A stretch of DNA of 64,000 nt from Pseudomonas sp. QTF5 (GCF_000512695.2 NZ_AZRW02000030.1:5033-69032), one strand, 5' to 3'; positions 51,953 to 61,400 are shown, counted from the first letter of the stretch. Program-made: numbers and translations. Notes: generated by a model from the letters alone, not told the origin.

Positions 51953-53227
51953 ATGAGTAATCGTCGAGTGGTAGTCACGGGCATGGGCCTGGTGTCGCCG
52001 TTGGGTAGCGGCGTCGAAACGGTTTGGGCGCGTCTGTTGGCCGGGCGCTCCGGGTTGCGGGCGTTGCCGGACGATGTGATTGCCGACCTATCGACCAAGG
52101 TCGGTGGCGCGGTGCAGTCCCTGGCGGAAGATCCCGAGGCGGGTTTTGATCCGGATCGGGCGACGCCGCCCAAAGAGCAGAAGAAGATGGATCGTTTCAT
52201 TATGTTTGCCATGGAGGCAGCGCGTCAGGCACTGGAGCAGGCCGGTTGGCAACCGCAGGACGCCAACGCCCAGGAACGCACTGCCACCATTATCGGCTCG
52301 GGCGTGGGTGGTTTCGGCGCGATTGCCGATGCGGTGCGCACCACCGACAGCCGTGGCCCGCGACGTTTGTCGCCGTTCACCATTCCTTCGTTTCTGGTCA
52401 ACCTCGCCGCGGGCCATGTGTCAATCGAGCATGGTTTCAAGGGCCCTTTGGGGGCTCCGGTAACGGCGTGTGCGGCCGGGGTTCAGGCGATTGGTGACGC
52501 GGCGCGGCTGATTCGATGTGGCGAGGCGGACATTGCCGTGTGTGGCGGGGCGGAGGCGGCGATCGATCGTGTCAGTCTCGCCGGGTTCGCGGCGGCTCGA
52601 GCCTTGTCCAGCGGTTACAACGACACGCCGGAGCGCTCTTCGCGACCGTTCGACAGTGGTCGCGATGGCTTTGTGATGGGCGAGGGTTCGGGCCTTCTGG
52701 TGATCGAATCCCTGGAACATGCCCTGGCGCGCGGTGCTCAGCCGCTGGCGGAGCTGGTCGGTTATGGCACCAGTGCTGATGCCTATCACCTGACTGCGGG
52801 GCCTGAAGATGGCAGCGGTGCACGTCGGGCGATGTCGCTGGCGTTGGCCCAAGCGGGCATTTCGCCAGCGCAGGTGCAGCATCTCAACGCTCACGCCACT
52901 TCTACCCCGGTTGGGGATTTGGGGGAATTGGCGGCCATCAAGTCGTTGTTCGGCTCGGACAACAACATAGCCGTGACAGCGACCAAGTCCGCGACCGGGC
53001 ATTTGCTCGGCGCTGCTGGCGGGATCGAGGCGATCTTCACCCTATTGGCACTCCGCGATCAGGTGGTGCCGGCCACGCTTAACTTCGATAATCCGGATCC
53101 GGCTACCCAAGGCGTGGACATCGTTCACGGTCAGGCACGGCCAATGACGATTGAGTACGCGATGTCCAACGGCTTCGGGTTTGGCGGCGTGAACGCTAGC
53201 GTGTTGTTCAAACGCTGGGAAGGCTAG
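51953..53227 (+). CDS. Beta-ketoacyl-ACP synthase, FabF family
   Basis: A 424-residue condensing enzyme with the full Cys-His-His set: Cys in VTACAAGVQA, His in NAHATSTPVGD and Lys/His in TKSATGHLLGAAGG. It would elongate acyl-ACP by malonyl-ACP condensation. No fabD, acpP or fabG lies beside it, so it is a second copy rather than the housekeeping fabF. In this place it forms a pair with the SDR gene. Substrate range unknown. Confidence 0.88.
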   Translation: MSNRRVVVTGMGLVSPLGSGVETVWARLLAGRSGLRALPDDVIADLSTKVGGAVQSLAEDPEAGFDPDRATPPKEQKKMDRFIMFAMEAARQALEQAGWQPQDANAQERTATIIGSGVGGFGAIADAVRTTDSRGPRRLSPFTIPSFLVNLAAGHVSIEHGFKGPLGAPVTACAAGVQAIGDAARLIRCGEADIAVCGGAEAAIDRVSLAGFAAARALSSGYNDTPERSSRPFDSGRDGFVMGEGSGLLVIESLEHALARGAQPLAELVGYGTSADAYHLTAGPEDGSGARRAMSLALAQAGISPAQVQHLNAHATSTPVGDLGELAAIKSLFGSDNNIAVTATKSATGHLLGAAGGIEAIFTLLALRDQVVPATLNFDNPDPATQGVDIVHGQARPMTIEYAMSNGFGFGGVNASVLFKRWEG

Positions 53228-53297
53228 TTCGCCGGGATGGCACGAATAGTGATTACTCATTCGCTGACGATTGTTGAACAATCACGAGGCATTGAGT

Positions 53298-53651
53298 ATG
53301 AGCAGCGGACTGTCCCTGGCCGACCACATCACATTGGAGTTACGCGCTGACATCATCGGCGGTCGTTTGCTGCCCGGTATGGCGCTGGTGGAAAACGATC
53401 TGGTGTCGGCCTACAACGCCTCGCGAAACACAATTCGCGAGGCGTTGCACCGCTCGTCGCAACTGCGTCTGGTGTTTTGCACCGCTCCCGATGAGTCACG
53501 TTTTCAGGCGCCCTGGCTGGCGCGTGACCGGCAGATACATGACTTGCTGGCCGACGGCGACAAACGCGCGGCCGGGGACGCCATGAGCCTTTATCTCGAC
53601 GACTCCGAACACCTCCTGTTGCAGATGCTTGCCCCTTCTTCCCATCACTGA
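53298..53651 (+). pseudogene. Internally deleted GntR-family regulator
   Basis: The 117-residue frame begins like a FadR/VanR-type GntR regulator: LADHITLELRADIIGG and winged-helix segment ALVENDLVSAYNASRNTIREALH. It then jumps directly to the C-terminal helix of the FCD effector domain (ARDRQIHDLLADGDKRAAGDAM then SLYLDDSEHLLLQML). The wing (normally LxxEGLV…G) and most of FCD, roughly 100 residues, are absent although the frame is kept. It probably no longer regulates the DUF1989 gene 16 bases downstream. Confidence 0.7.
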
Positions 53652-53667
53652 TCGAGGATTTTGTGCC

Positions 53668-54519
53668 ATGTACAAAGACTATCCGGCGGCCTATCAAGTC
53701 AGCAAAGGCTCGGCCTTGCAGGTGGACACAGCTTTTTACGAACAGATCCGTGACCAGAAGACCGGGCGTACGCTGATCGAGCAGTTCGAAGTGCCGATCC
53801 GCACCGGCCGCGCCTGGAATGTGCCGGCCGGGCATGTGTTCAGGGTCACGACCCCGGTCGGCCCGCAAGTCGGGGATTTCAATGTCTGGAATGCTCACGA
53901 CCCGCGCGAACGCTTGTGGGCTGCGCGAACCCGACAGTTGCAAGGGGCGCATGTCAGCACCCATGACAGGCTCTGGTCGAACCTGCCTTTCTTACGACCG
54001 CTGGTGACCATCACCGATGATAGCCTGGCCGGGTACGGCATCGACGAACATGGCGGGCGTTTGCACGATTTGCTGGGGACGCGCTGCGATCCGTATGTGA
54101 ACAAAATGCTCACCGGTGAGGATTTCCATCATCACTGCCACTCGAATTTGACTCGCGCCGTGTTACCGCATGGTCTGACCGAGTTCGACGTGCATGATGT
54201 GCTGAACATTTTCCAGTGCACCGGCCTGAATCATGACGACATGTACTTCATGAAAGCTTGTCCGGCGCAGAAGGGCGATTACCTGGAGTTCTTTGCCGAG
54301 ATTGATTTGCTGTGCGCGTTGTCGACGTGCCCGGGTGGGGATTTGTCACTGGCCATGTGGGGGCCGGATGCGCAGGATCCGCTGAGTGTGTGTCGCCCGC
54401 TGGGGGTGGAGATTTATCGGTTGGAGGAGTCGTTGCTTGAGGGCTGGAGCCAGCCAGAACGTGCTGCGTACAAAGGGCTGCATGGCTTGCACATTGCCAA
54501 GGCCGATTGGGAAAAGTAG
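53668..54519 (+). CDS. DUF1989 (urea carboxylase-associated) family protein
   Basis: A 283-residue protein of the DUF1989 family. Seen motifs: GRAWNVPAGHVFRV, GDFNVWNA, DLLGTRCDPYVNKML, the metal-like cluster FHHHCHSNL and NIFQCTGLNHD. Family members accompany urea carboxylase or guanidine/carboxyguanidine breakdown genes; none are nearby here, so a different small-molecule substrate is possible. ATG 53668 starts 16 bases after the deleted GntR gene. Confidence 0.78.
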   Translation: MYKDYPAAYQVSKGSALQVDTAFYEQIRDQKTGRTLIEQFEVPIRTGRAWNVPAGHVFRVTTPVGPQVGDFNVWNAHDPRERLWAARTRQLQGAHVSTHDRLWSNLPFLRPLVTITDDSLAGYGIDEHGGRLHDLLGTRCDPYVNKMLTGEDFHHHCHSNLTRAVLPHGLTEFDVHDVLNIFQCTGLNHDDMYFMKACPAQKGDYLEFFAEIDLLCALSTCPGGDLSLAMWGPDAQDPLSVCRPLGVEIYRLEESLLEGWSQPERAAYKGLHGLHIAKADWEK

Positions 54520-54527
54520 AAACGGTT

Positions 54528-54678
54528 TTGTGGCGAGGGGGCTTGTCGGAACGCCGCATCGCCCCGTTCGGCTGCGAAGCAGTCGTTAAAACTCACAACC
54601 GTTGCGTGACAGACGCAATGAGGTTGGATGTTTTAGGGCCGCTTCGCGCCCCAGCGGGAGCAAGCTCCCTCGCCACAA
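54528..54678. repeat. REP pair downstream of the DUF1989 gene
   Basis: TTGTGGCGAGGGGGCTTGTC…GGCTGCGAAGCAGTCG at the left faces GCGCCCCAGCGGGAGCAAGCTCCCTCGCCACAA at the right. The left arm is degenerate relative to 60655–60790. Confidence 0.75.
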
Positions 54679-54685
54679 TTGTGTG

Positions 54686-54853
54686 CTAGCGGTCCTGCGC
54701 ATCCTTGGCATCCGCTTCTGCATTGCGTTCGGCGACGCGTTTGCGTTGCTCTTCGGTCAGTTCGACCTTGTTGGCAGTGTCGCGCAGCATCATCAAACCG
54801 CCAACGATCGAGCCGATGGCAACGATCAGAATCAACCAGGCATACCAGGGCAT
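54686..54853 (-). CDS. DUF2897 small membrane protein
   Basis: A 55-residue protein: one membrane helix (about 3–23, WYAWLILIVAIGSIVGGLMML) and a charged cytoplasmic tail. The start at 54853 is chosen because AAGGAG lies seven bases upstream; longer in-frame starts lack a ribosome site. Common in pseudomonads; function unknown. Confidence 0.75.
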   Translation of the reverse strand: MPWYAWLILIVAIGSIVGGLMMLRDTANKVELTEEQRKRVAERNAEADAKDAQDR

Positions 54854-54998
54854 AGGGCTCTCCTTGAGGGCAGGCCGATTGGCGGGTTTCGCCGACCGAT
54901 CGTGCATACCACTTTGAGCGATTAATTTTCGCAGTGGTTCCATTCTATGCCTGATATGCCGTAGACGCCGTACATCCTTGCAGGCGCGGTGTGTGAAG

Positions 54999-56363
54999 TT
55001 AGAGCCCGGTCAACATCGCATCCGCCGGCGCATCGGCACGCAATTGTGCCGTCAGCATGAAGTACACGAAACCCACTGCCATGAAGCCGAGGAAGATCAA
55101 CCCGATCAAGGTGTTGAACCAGGCCATCGCCACCAGGCAAACCACCGCCAGCACCAGTGCAATGAATGGCACCAATGGATAGCAAGGCGCGCGGAAAGTG
55201 CGTTCCAGGTTCGGTTCGGTTTTGCGCAGTTTGAACAGGCTGAGCATGCTCATGATGTACATCACGATCGCGCCGAATACCGCCATGGTGATCATCGCTG
55301 CCGTCAGCGTCATGCCGCCGAGGTTGATCAAACCGTCGCTGTAGATCGCCGCGATGCCGATCACGCCACCGGCGATGATCGCCCGGTGCGGGGTCTGGAA
55401 GCGCGACAGTTTGGCCAGGGATGCCGGCAGGTAACCGGCCCGGGCGAGGGCGAAGAACTGCCGCGAGTAGCCGAGGATGATCCCGTGAAAACTCGCCACC
55501 AGACCGAACAGGCCAATCCACACCAGCATATGCAACCAGCCGGAGCTTTCGCCGACCACGGCTTTCATGGCTTGCGGCAGCGGACCGTTGATGTTCGACA
55601 GGGTGCGCCAGTCGCCGACGCCGCCGGCAAAGAACATCACGCCCATGGCCAGCAGCACCAGGGTCAGGATGCCGCTGATGTAGGCCTTGGGAATCGTGCG
55701 TTTCGGGTCCTTGGCTTCTTCGGCAGCCATGGCTGCACCTTCGATGGCCAGGAAGAACCAGATGGCAAATGGAATGGCCGCGAACATCCCGGCAATCGCT
55801 GGCGCACCGAACACATCAGAACCGGCCCAGCCGTTGAGGGCGAAGTTACTGAAGCTGAACGCCGGGGCGACCACGCCCATGAACACCAGCAATTCGGCGA
55901 CCGCCAATACGCAGACCACCAGTTCGAAGGTCGCGGCGAGTTTTACGCCGAGGATGTTCAGGCCCATAAACACGATGTAGGCACCGACCGCGGCGTGTTT
56001 CGGATCGAGGGCCGGAAACTGCACGTTCAGGTAGGCACCAATAGCCAACGCAATCGCCGGTGGGGCGAAGACGAATTCGATCAGCGTCGCCAGCCCGGCA
56101 ATCAATCCACCTTTTTCACCAAAGGCGCGGCGGCTGTAGGCAAAGGGGCCGCCGGCATGGGGAATCGCCGTGGTCAGTTCGGTGAAACTGAAGATGAAGC
56201 AGGTGTACATGGTGGCGACCATAAAAGAGGTCACCAGAAAACCCAGTGTCCCGGCAACGCCCCAGCCATAACTCCAGCCGAAGTACTCACCGGAAATCAC
56301 CAGCCCGACCGCGATACCCCACAGGTGCAGCGTGCCCAGCGTGGGTTTGAGTTGTGTGTTCAT
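54999..56363 (-). CDS. eat: Ethanolamine-type APC permease
   Basis: A 454-residue amino acid–polyamine–cation permease with twelve predicted helices. The start GTLHLWGIAVGLVISGEYFG followed by WSYGWGVAGTLGF is typical of ethanolamine permeases. Start ATG 56363; upstream in-frame sequence is REP-derived. The eutBC lyase genes are not in the window, so the substrate is inferred from family resemblance only; a general amino-acid transporter remains possible. Confidence 0.78.
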   Translation of the reverse strand: MNTQLKPTLGTLHLWGIAVGLVISGEYFGWSYGWGVAGTLGFLVTSFMVATMYTCFIFSFTELTTAIPHAGGPFAYSRRAFGEKGGLIAGLATLIEFVFAPPAIALAIGAYLNVQFPALDPKHAAVGAYIVFMGLNILGVKLAATFELVVCVLAVAELLVFMGVVAPAFSFSNFALNGWAGSDVFGAPAIAGMFAAIPFAIWFFLAIEGAAMAAEEAKDPKRTIPKAYISGILTLVLLAMGVMFFAGGVGDWRTLSNINGPLPQAMKAVVGESSGWLHMLVWIGLFGLVASFHGIILGYSRQFFALARAGYLPASLAKLSRFQTPHRAIIAGGVIGIAAIYSDGLINLGGMTLTAAMITMAVFGAIVMYIMSMLSLFKLRKTEPNLERTFRAPCYPLVPFIALVLAVVCLVAMAWFNTLIGLIFLGFMAVGFVYFMLTAQLRADAPADAMLTGL

Positions 56364-56531
56364 GCGTTGCTCCCCGAACGGTTTGGAATGCTCGGGGGAG
56401 GGCGTGTGCAGTGCGCGTGCCATTTTGCAGGTGAGCGTCGTAAAGCGCTGAAAGCTGTCGTATCGGGGATGTTCGCGGCGGGATGGGGGCTTTTTGTGCG
56501 CCAGTTGGGGGCGTTGGTGTCTGTTCTGCCG

Positions 56532-56620
56532 TCTTCGCGAGCAAGCCCGCTCCCACATTTGGAATACGTTTGCCCGCACAACGTCGATCCCTGTGGGAGC
56601 GGGCTTGCTCGCGAAGAGGC
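56532..56620. repeat. REP doublet upstream of the permease
   Basis: CTTCGCGAGCAAGCCCGC…CACATTT faces CTGTGGGAGCGGGC…TCGCGAAGAGGC. It lies in the divergent spacer between the permease and kdp. Confidence 0.85.
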
Positions 56621-56711
56621 CCGCCCGAACACCGCTGTAACCGCAGCATAAGACCACTCTTTACGCATTCTTTATTCCCGGCCCCACCCCTCGATCTCGC
56701 GCCTTTACAGC

Positions 56712-56760
56712 CTCCCTGCCGACAATCCCTCCACACGCGGCAATACGCCGTAACAGGGAG
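56712..56760 (+). promoter_or_regulatory. Nested inverted repeat covering the kdpF ribosome-binding site
   Basis: CTCCCTG (56712–56718) is complementary to CAGGGAG (56754–56760), which contains the ribosome-binding site of kdpF. Inside it CGGC–AATAC–GCCG (56738–56750) can form a second stem. If transcription starts upstream of 56712 the RNA could hide the ribosome site. Confidence 0.35.
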
Positions 56761-56767
56761 AATTTCC

Positions 56768-56857
56768 ATGAGCGTTCTGGACGGGGTGTCACTGCTATTG
56801 GCAGTGGGGCTGTTCATTTATCTGTTGGTTGCGCTGTTGCGCGCGGACCGGAACTAG
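56768..56857 (+). CDS. kdpF: KdpF subunit
   Basis: A 29-residue single-helix peptide (MSVLDGVSLLLAVGLFIYLL, then VALLRADRN) that stabilises the KdpFABC complex. Ribosome site GGGAG lies eight bases before the ATG. The stop is 8 bases ahead of kdpA. Position and sequence are diagnostic. Confidence 0.93.
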   Translation: MSVLDGVSLLLAVGLFIYLLVALLRADRN

Positions 56858-56865
56858 GAGCGGCT

Positions 56866-58560
56866 ATGCACAGTTATGACTATTGGCTGATCCTCGCCTT
56901 CTTCGCCGTGGTGCTGATCCCGGCACCGTTTCTGGGGCGCTTCTACTACAAGGTGATGGAAGGGCAGCGTACCTGGCTTTCGCCGATTCTCGGGCCGGTG
57001 GAGCGTGGTTGCTATCGAGTGGCCGGCGTTGATCCGCAGGTCGAACAGAGCTGGCAGAAATACACCCTGGCCTTGCTCGCCTTTAACCTCGCGGGTTTTT
57101 TGCTGCTGTTTGCGATCCTGCTGTTTCAGGATTACTTGCCGCTGAATCCGCAAAACCTGCCAGGTCAGGAATGGACGCAAGCGTTCAACACCGCCGTCAG
57201 CTTCATGACCAATACCAACTGGCAGTCCTACAGCGGCGAAGCGACCCTCAGCTACCTGAGTCAGATGGTCGGCCTCACCGTGCAGAACTTCGTCAGCGCC
57301 GCCACCGGCCTCGCTGTGTTGGTTGCGCTGTGTCGCGGCATCGGTCGAAAATCCACCAAAACCCTGGGCAACTTCTGGGTCGACATGACCCGCGCCACCC
57401 TCTACGGCCTGTTGCCGTTGTGCCTGCTGCTGGCGCTGTTTCTGGTCTGGCAGGGCGTGCCTCAAACCTTCGCTCATTACGTGAATGCCGTGACGATGCA
57501 AGGCGTCGATCAGGTGATCCCGCTCGGCCCGGCCGCCAGCCAGATTGCGATCAAGCAACTGGGCACCAACGGCGGTGGCTTCTTCGGCGTCAACTCGGCG
57601 CATCCGTTCGAAAACCCGACGGCCTGGAGCAACCTGTTCGAAGTCTCCTCGATCATTCTGATTCCGGTGGCGCTGGTGTTCACCTTCGGCCATTACGTGA
57701 AAGACCTGCGTCAGAGCCGCGCGATCATCGCCTGCATGCTGGCGCTGTTTTTGATCGGTGGCGCGACGTCACTGTGGGCTGAATACCAACCCAATCCGAC
57801 CCTGGCCAACGTCGCCGTTGAACAGACCGCGCCGCTGGAAGGCAAGGAAGCACGTTTTGGTACCACCGCTACGGTGCTGTGGTCGGTGACCACCACCGCG
57901 GCGTCGAACGGTTCGGTCAATGGCATGCACGACAGCCTCAACCCGCTGAGCGGCATGGTCGCGATGATCAACATGATGGTCGGCGAAGTGATCTTCGGCG
58001 GCGTCGGAGCCGGGCTCTACGGCATGTTGCTCAACGTGCTGATCGCAGTGTTCCTCGCCGGGCTGATGATTGGCCGTACTCCGGAATACCTCGGCAAGAA
58101 ACTGCAAGCCCGGGAAGTTCAGTTGCTGGTGGTGACTTTGCTGGTGATGCCAGTCGGCGTGCTGGTGCTCGGCGCGATCGCCGCCAGTCTGCCAGGCCCG
58201 GTCGCGGCGGTGAGTAACCCCGGTGCTCACGGTTTCAGTCAGTTGCTTTATGCCTACACCTCCGCCAGTGCCAACAACGGTTCGGCGTTTGCTGGATTTG
58301 GGGCGAACACAGCGTTCCACAACCTGATGTTGGGGCTGGGCATGTTGATCGGGCGCTTCGGTTACATCCTCCCGGTGCTGGCGTTGGCTGGCAGCCTGGC
58401 GATGAAGAAAACCGCACCGATTGGCCAGAACAGTTTCCCGACTCACGGCCCGCTGTTCGTGACGCTATTGACCGTGACCATTTTGCTGGTGGGTGGTTTG
58501 ACCTTCTTGCCGACCTTGGCGTTGGGCCCGATTGCTGAACACCTGAGCCTGGGCTTCTAA
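56866..58560 (+). CDS. kdpA: Potassium-transporting ATPase subunit A
   Basis: A 564-residue polytopic K+-binding subunit of the KdpFABC pump. The four selectivity-filter-like loops are recognisable, e.g. TNTNWQSYSGE, GTNGGGFFGVNSAHPFENP, and SASANNGSAFAGFGANT. Works in the inner membrane during potassium starvation. GGAG ribosome site before ATG 56866; kdpB follows after 9 bases. Confidence 0.97.
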   Translation: MHSYDYWLILAFFAVVLIPAPFLGRFYYKVMEGQRTWLSPILGPVERGCYRVAGVDPQVEQSWQKYTLALLAFNLAGFLLLFAILLFQDYLPLNPQNLPGQEWTQAFNTAVSFMTNTNWQSYSGEATLSYLSQMVGLTVQNFVSAATGLAVLVALCRGIGRKSTKTLGNFWVDMTRATLYGLLPLCLLLALFLVWQGVPQTFAHYVNAVTMQGVDQVIPLGPAASQIAIKQLGTNGGGFFGVNSAHPFENPTAWSNLFEVSSIILIPVALVFTFGHYVKDLRQSRAIIACMLALFLIGGATSLWAEYQPNPTLANVAVEQTAPLEGKEARFGTTATVLWSVTTTAASNGSVNGMHDSLNPLSGMVAMINMMVGEVIFGGVGAGLYGMLLNVLIAVFLAGLMIGRTPEYLGKKLQAREVQLLVVTLLVMPVGVLVLGAIAASLPGPVAAVSNPGAHGFSQLLYAYTSASANNGSAFAGFGANTAFHNLMLGLGMLIGRFGYILPVLALAGSLAMKKTAPIGQNSFPTHGPLFVTLLTVTILLVGGLTFLPTLALGPIAEHLSLGF

Positions 58561-58569
58561 GGGGAATCC

Positions 58570-60630
58570 ATGATGAATATGCCCGCAACTAAAGCCGCCG
58601 TCGTCAAGGCGCCGGAACAACCGAAAACCGCGATCTCGGCCCTCTGGCGCCCGGCGCTGGTGCAAGCGTTCGTCAAGCTCGACCCACGGCAATTGCAACG
58701 TGCACCGGTGATGCTGGTAGTAGAGCTGACCGCGATTCTGACCACTGTGCTGTGCTTCATTCCCGACAACGCCGTGCCGACTTTTGTCGCCGCGCAAATC
58801 GCGTTGTGGCTGTGGTTCACCGTGCTGTTTGCCAACTTCGCCGAAGCACTGGCCGAAGGTCGCGGCAAGGCTCGCGCCGACAGCCTCAAGGCCGGCAGCG
58901 AAGGCTTGAGTGCCCGGCGAAAAAACGCCAATGGCAGTTTTCAAGTGGTGCCGGCCACCAGCCTGCGCAAGGATGATGTGGTGCGCGTCGAAGCGGGGGA
59001 GATGATTCCCGGTGACGGCGAGGTGATCGAAGGCATCGCGGCGGTCAACGAAGCAGCGATTACCGGTGAATCGGCGCCCGTGATTCGTGAGTCCGGTGGC
59101 GACCGCTCGGCTGTCACCGGCAACACTCGACTGGTGTCCGACTGGCTGCTGGTGCGCATCACCGCCAACCCCGGCGAGTCGACCCTTGACCGCATGATCG
59201 CGCTGGTCGAAGGCGCCAAACGCCAGAAAACCCCGAACGAAGTGGCGTTGGATATCCTGCTGATCGGCCTGACCCTGATCTTCCTGTTGGTGGTGGTGAC
59301 CCTGCAACCGTTCGCCCACTTCGCCAACGGCAGCCTGCCGCTGGTGTTTCTGGTGGCGTTATTGGTCACGTTGATTCCGACCACCATCGGCGGTTTGTTG
59401 TCGGCCATCGGTATCGCCGGGATGGATCGTCTGGTGCGCCTGAACGTGATCGCCAAATCCGGACGCGCCGTGGAAGCGGCGGGGGACGTTCACGTCCTGC
59501 TGCTGGACAAAACCGGCACCATCACCTTCGGCAACCGTCGCTGCTCCGCGGTCTATGCCGCGCCTGGCGTCACCGCCAAAGAGCTGGCCGAAGGCGCGTT
59601 GTTCGCCTCTCTTGCGGATGACACCGCTGAAGGCAAATCCATCGTCGAGTACTTGCGCGCTCTTCACCCGCAACCCGAGCCGTCCGCCGAGGTACTGACC
59701 GCCGTGCCGTTCAGCGCTGAAACCCGCCTGTCTGGTGTCGACTATCAGGGCCGGGTCTATCGCAAAGGCGCGGTGGATTCGCTGCTGACCTTCGTCGGCC
59801 TGAAACGCGCCGATCTGGCAGCGCCTCTGTCGCGGGAAATCGACAAGATCGCTCAGAGTGGCGGCACGCCTTTGCTGGTGTGCGCCGACGGCAAATTGCT
59901 CGGCGTCATCCACCTCAAGGACGTGGTCAAGCCTGGCATCCGCGAGCGTTTCGCCGAACTGCGCAAACTGGGGATTCGCACGGTCATGGTCACCGGCGAC
60001 AACCCGCTGACCGCTGCGGCGATTGCTGCCGAAGCCGGCGTGGATGACGTGCTGGCCGAAGCCACGCCGGAGAAAAAACTGGCGCGCATTCGTCACGAGC
60101 AGAACGACGGTCGGCTGGTTGCCATGTGCGGCGACGGCGCCAACGACGCCCCGGCCCTGGCTCAGGCGGACGTCGGCATGGCGATGAACGACGGCACACA
60201 AGCGGCGCGGGAAGCGGCGAACATGGTCGATCTCGACAGCGACCCGACCAAGCTGCTGGACGTGGTGCAGATCGGCAAGGAATTGCTGGTGACCCGCGGA
60301 GCGCTGACGACCTTTTCCATCGCCAACGACGTGGCCAAGTACTTCGCGATCCTGCCGGCGCTGTTCGCCTCGATCTACCCGCAACTGGGTGCGCTCAACG
60401 TCATGCACTTGAGCAGTCCCCAGAGCGCGATTCTGTCGGCGATTGTGTTCAACGCCCTGATCATTGTGGTGCTGATTCCGCTGGCGCTACGCGGTGTGCG
60501 GGTGCAGGCGGTGAGTGCGGCGGCGTTGCTGCGGCGCAATCTGCTGATCTATGGGCTGGGCGGGATTCTGGTGCCGTTCGTGGGGATCAAGGCGATCGAC
60601 ATGTTGTTGACGGCGTTGCATCTGGTTTGA
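58570..60630 (+). CDS. kdpB: Potassium-transporting P-type ATPase subunit B
   Basis: A 686-residue P-type ATPase. Actuator motif TGES, phosphorylation site DKTGT at Asp313, nucleotide-binding KGAVDS, and hinge GDGANDAPALAQADVG are all intact. It hydrolyses ATP to drive K+ through KdpA. AAGGGG precedes ATG 58570; MNMP one codon later is an equal start. Separated from kdpC by 213 bases containing a REP pair. Confidence 0.97.
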   Translation: MMNMPATKAAVVKAPEQPKTAISALWRPALVQAFVKLDPRQLQRAPVMLVVELTAILTTVLCFIPDNAVPTFVAAQIALWLWFTVLFANFAEALAEGRGKARADSLKAGSEGLSARRKNANGSFQVVPATSLRKDDVVRVEAGEMIPGDGEVIEGIAAVNEAAITGESAPVIRESGGDRSAVTGNTRLVSDWLLVRITANPGESTLDRMIALVEGAKRQKTPNEVALDILLIGLTLIFLLVVVTLQPFAHFANGSLPLVFLVALLVTLIPTTIGGLLSAIGIAGMDRLVRLNVIAKSGRAVEAAGDVHVLLLDKTGTITFGNRRCSAVYAAPGVTAKELAEGALFASLADDTAEGKSIVEYLRALHPQPEPSAEVLTAVPFSAETRLSGVDYQGRVYRKGAVDSLLTFVGLKRADLAAPLSREIDKIAQSGGTPLLVCADGKLLGVIHLKDVVKPGIRERFAELRKLGIRTVMVTGDNPLTAAAIAAEAGVDDVLAEATPEKKLARIRHEQNDGRLVAMCGDGANDAPALAQADVGMAMNDGTQAAREAANMVDLDSDPTKLLDVVQIGKELLVTRGALTTFSIANDVAKYFAILPALFASIYPQLGALNVMHLSSPQSAILSAIVFNALIIVVLIPLALRGVRVQAVSAAALLRRNLLIYGLGGILVPFVGIKAIDMLLTALHLV

Positions 60631-60654
60631 CGGTTGCTGCTTGAGGCAGGGGCT

Positions 60655-60790
60655 TTTGTGGCGAGGGAGCTTGCTCCCGCTGGGCTGCGAAGCAGCCCCA
60701 CCTCAGGCCACCGTGTTTATTCAGGTACACCGCATTCACCAGGTTTACGACTGCTGCGCAGCCGAGCGGGAGCAAGCTCCCTCGCCACAG
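60655..60790. repeat. REP pair inside the kdp operon (kdpB–kdpC)
   Basis: TTTTGTGGCGAGGGAGCTTGCTCCCGCTGGGCTGCGAAGCAGCCC at the left and its inverted partner GCTGCGCAGCCGAGC…CTCCCTCGCCACA at the right. It is the only REP within what should be one transcript for a single complex. Confidence 0.85.
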
Positions 60791-60843
60791 GTGATGTGTG
60801 TGCCTTCCGAGTGATGAATATTCTTCGAATCGAGGATTGTGAA

Positions 60844-61389
60844 ATGTCCACACTGATACGTCCGGCCCTGAGCCTGCTGATGCTGATGACCCTGATCACC
60901 GGCGTCGCCTACCCATTGGTGGTCACCGGCGTGGCCCAAGTCGCCTTCCCGGACCAGGCCAACGGCAGCCTGGTGCGAGATGCCGACGGCAAGGTCCGTG
61001 GCTCTTCGCTGATCGCCCAGGATTTCGTCGGCGATGCTTGGTTCCACCCACGGCCATCGGCCGGTGCCTTTGCCACCGTGTCGAGCAGCGCCAGTAACCT
61101 TTCTCCCAGCAATCCGGCGCTGGCCACTCGGGTTATCGACGAGGCCAATAAACTGCTGATACCCGGCCAGGGTCCGGTGCCGTTGGCCTTGCTGACCACC
61201 TCCGGCAGCGGCCTCGATCCGCACTTGCCACCGGCCGCGATTGCCTATCAACTGGCGCGTGTCGCGGCGGCGCGCAATCTGCCGGTGTCTACGCTTGAGC
61301 AACTGCTGGGTGCGCATATCGAGCAGCCGTTGGTTGGGCCGCCGGTGGTGAATGTGTTGGCGCTGAATATGGCGCTGGAAAAACTGTAG
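60844..61389 (+). CDS. kdpC: Potassium-transporting ATPase subunit C
   Basis: A 181-residue protein with one N-terminal helix (about 7–29) and a periplasmic domain containing GSSLIAQDF, WFHPRPSA and GSGLDPHLPPAAIAYQ. It assists potassium binding in the Kdp complex. Start ATG 60844 gives the normal family length. The gap to kdpB (REP) is unusually long compared with kdpF-A-B spacing. Confidence 0.95.
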   Translation: MSTLIRPALSLLMLMTLITGVAYPLVVTGVAQVAFPDQANGSLVRDADGKVRGSSLIAQDFVGDAWFHPRPSAGAFATVSSSASNLSPSNPALATRVIDEANKLLIPGQGPVPLALLTTSGSGLDPHLPPAAIAYQLARVAAARNLPVSTLEQLLGAHIEQPLVGPPVVNVLALNMALEKL

Positions 61390-61400
61390 ATCGGTGGTGG

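Noticed and set aside
54978..56651. 557-residue plus-strand frame opposite the permease
   Set aside because: His/Gln/Gly-rich antisense translation typical of high-GC shadows; the minus-strand permease has twelve clear helices.
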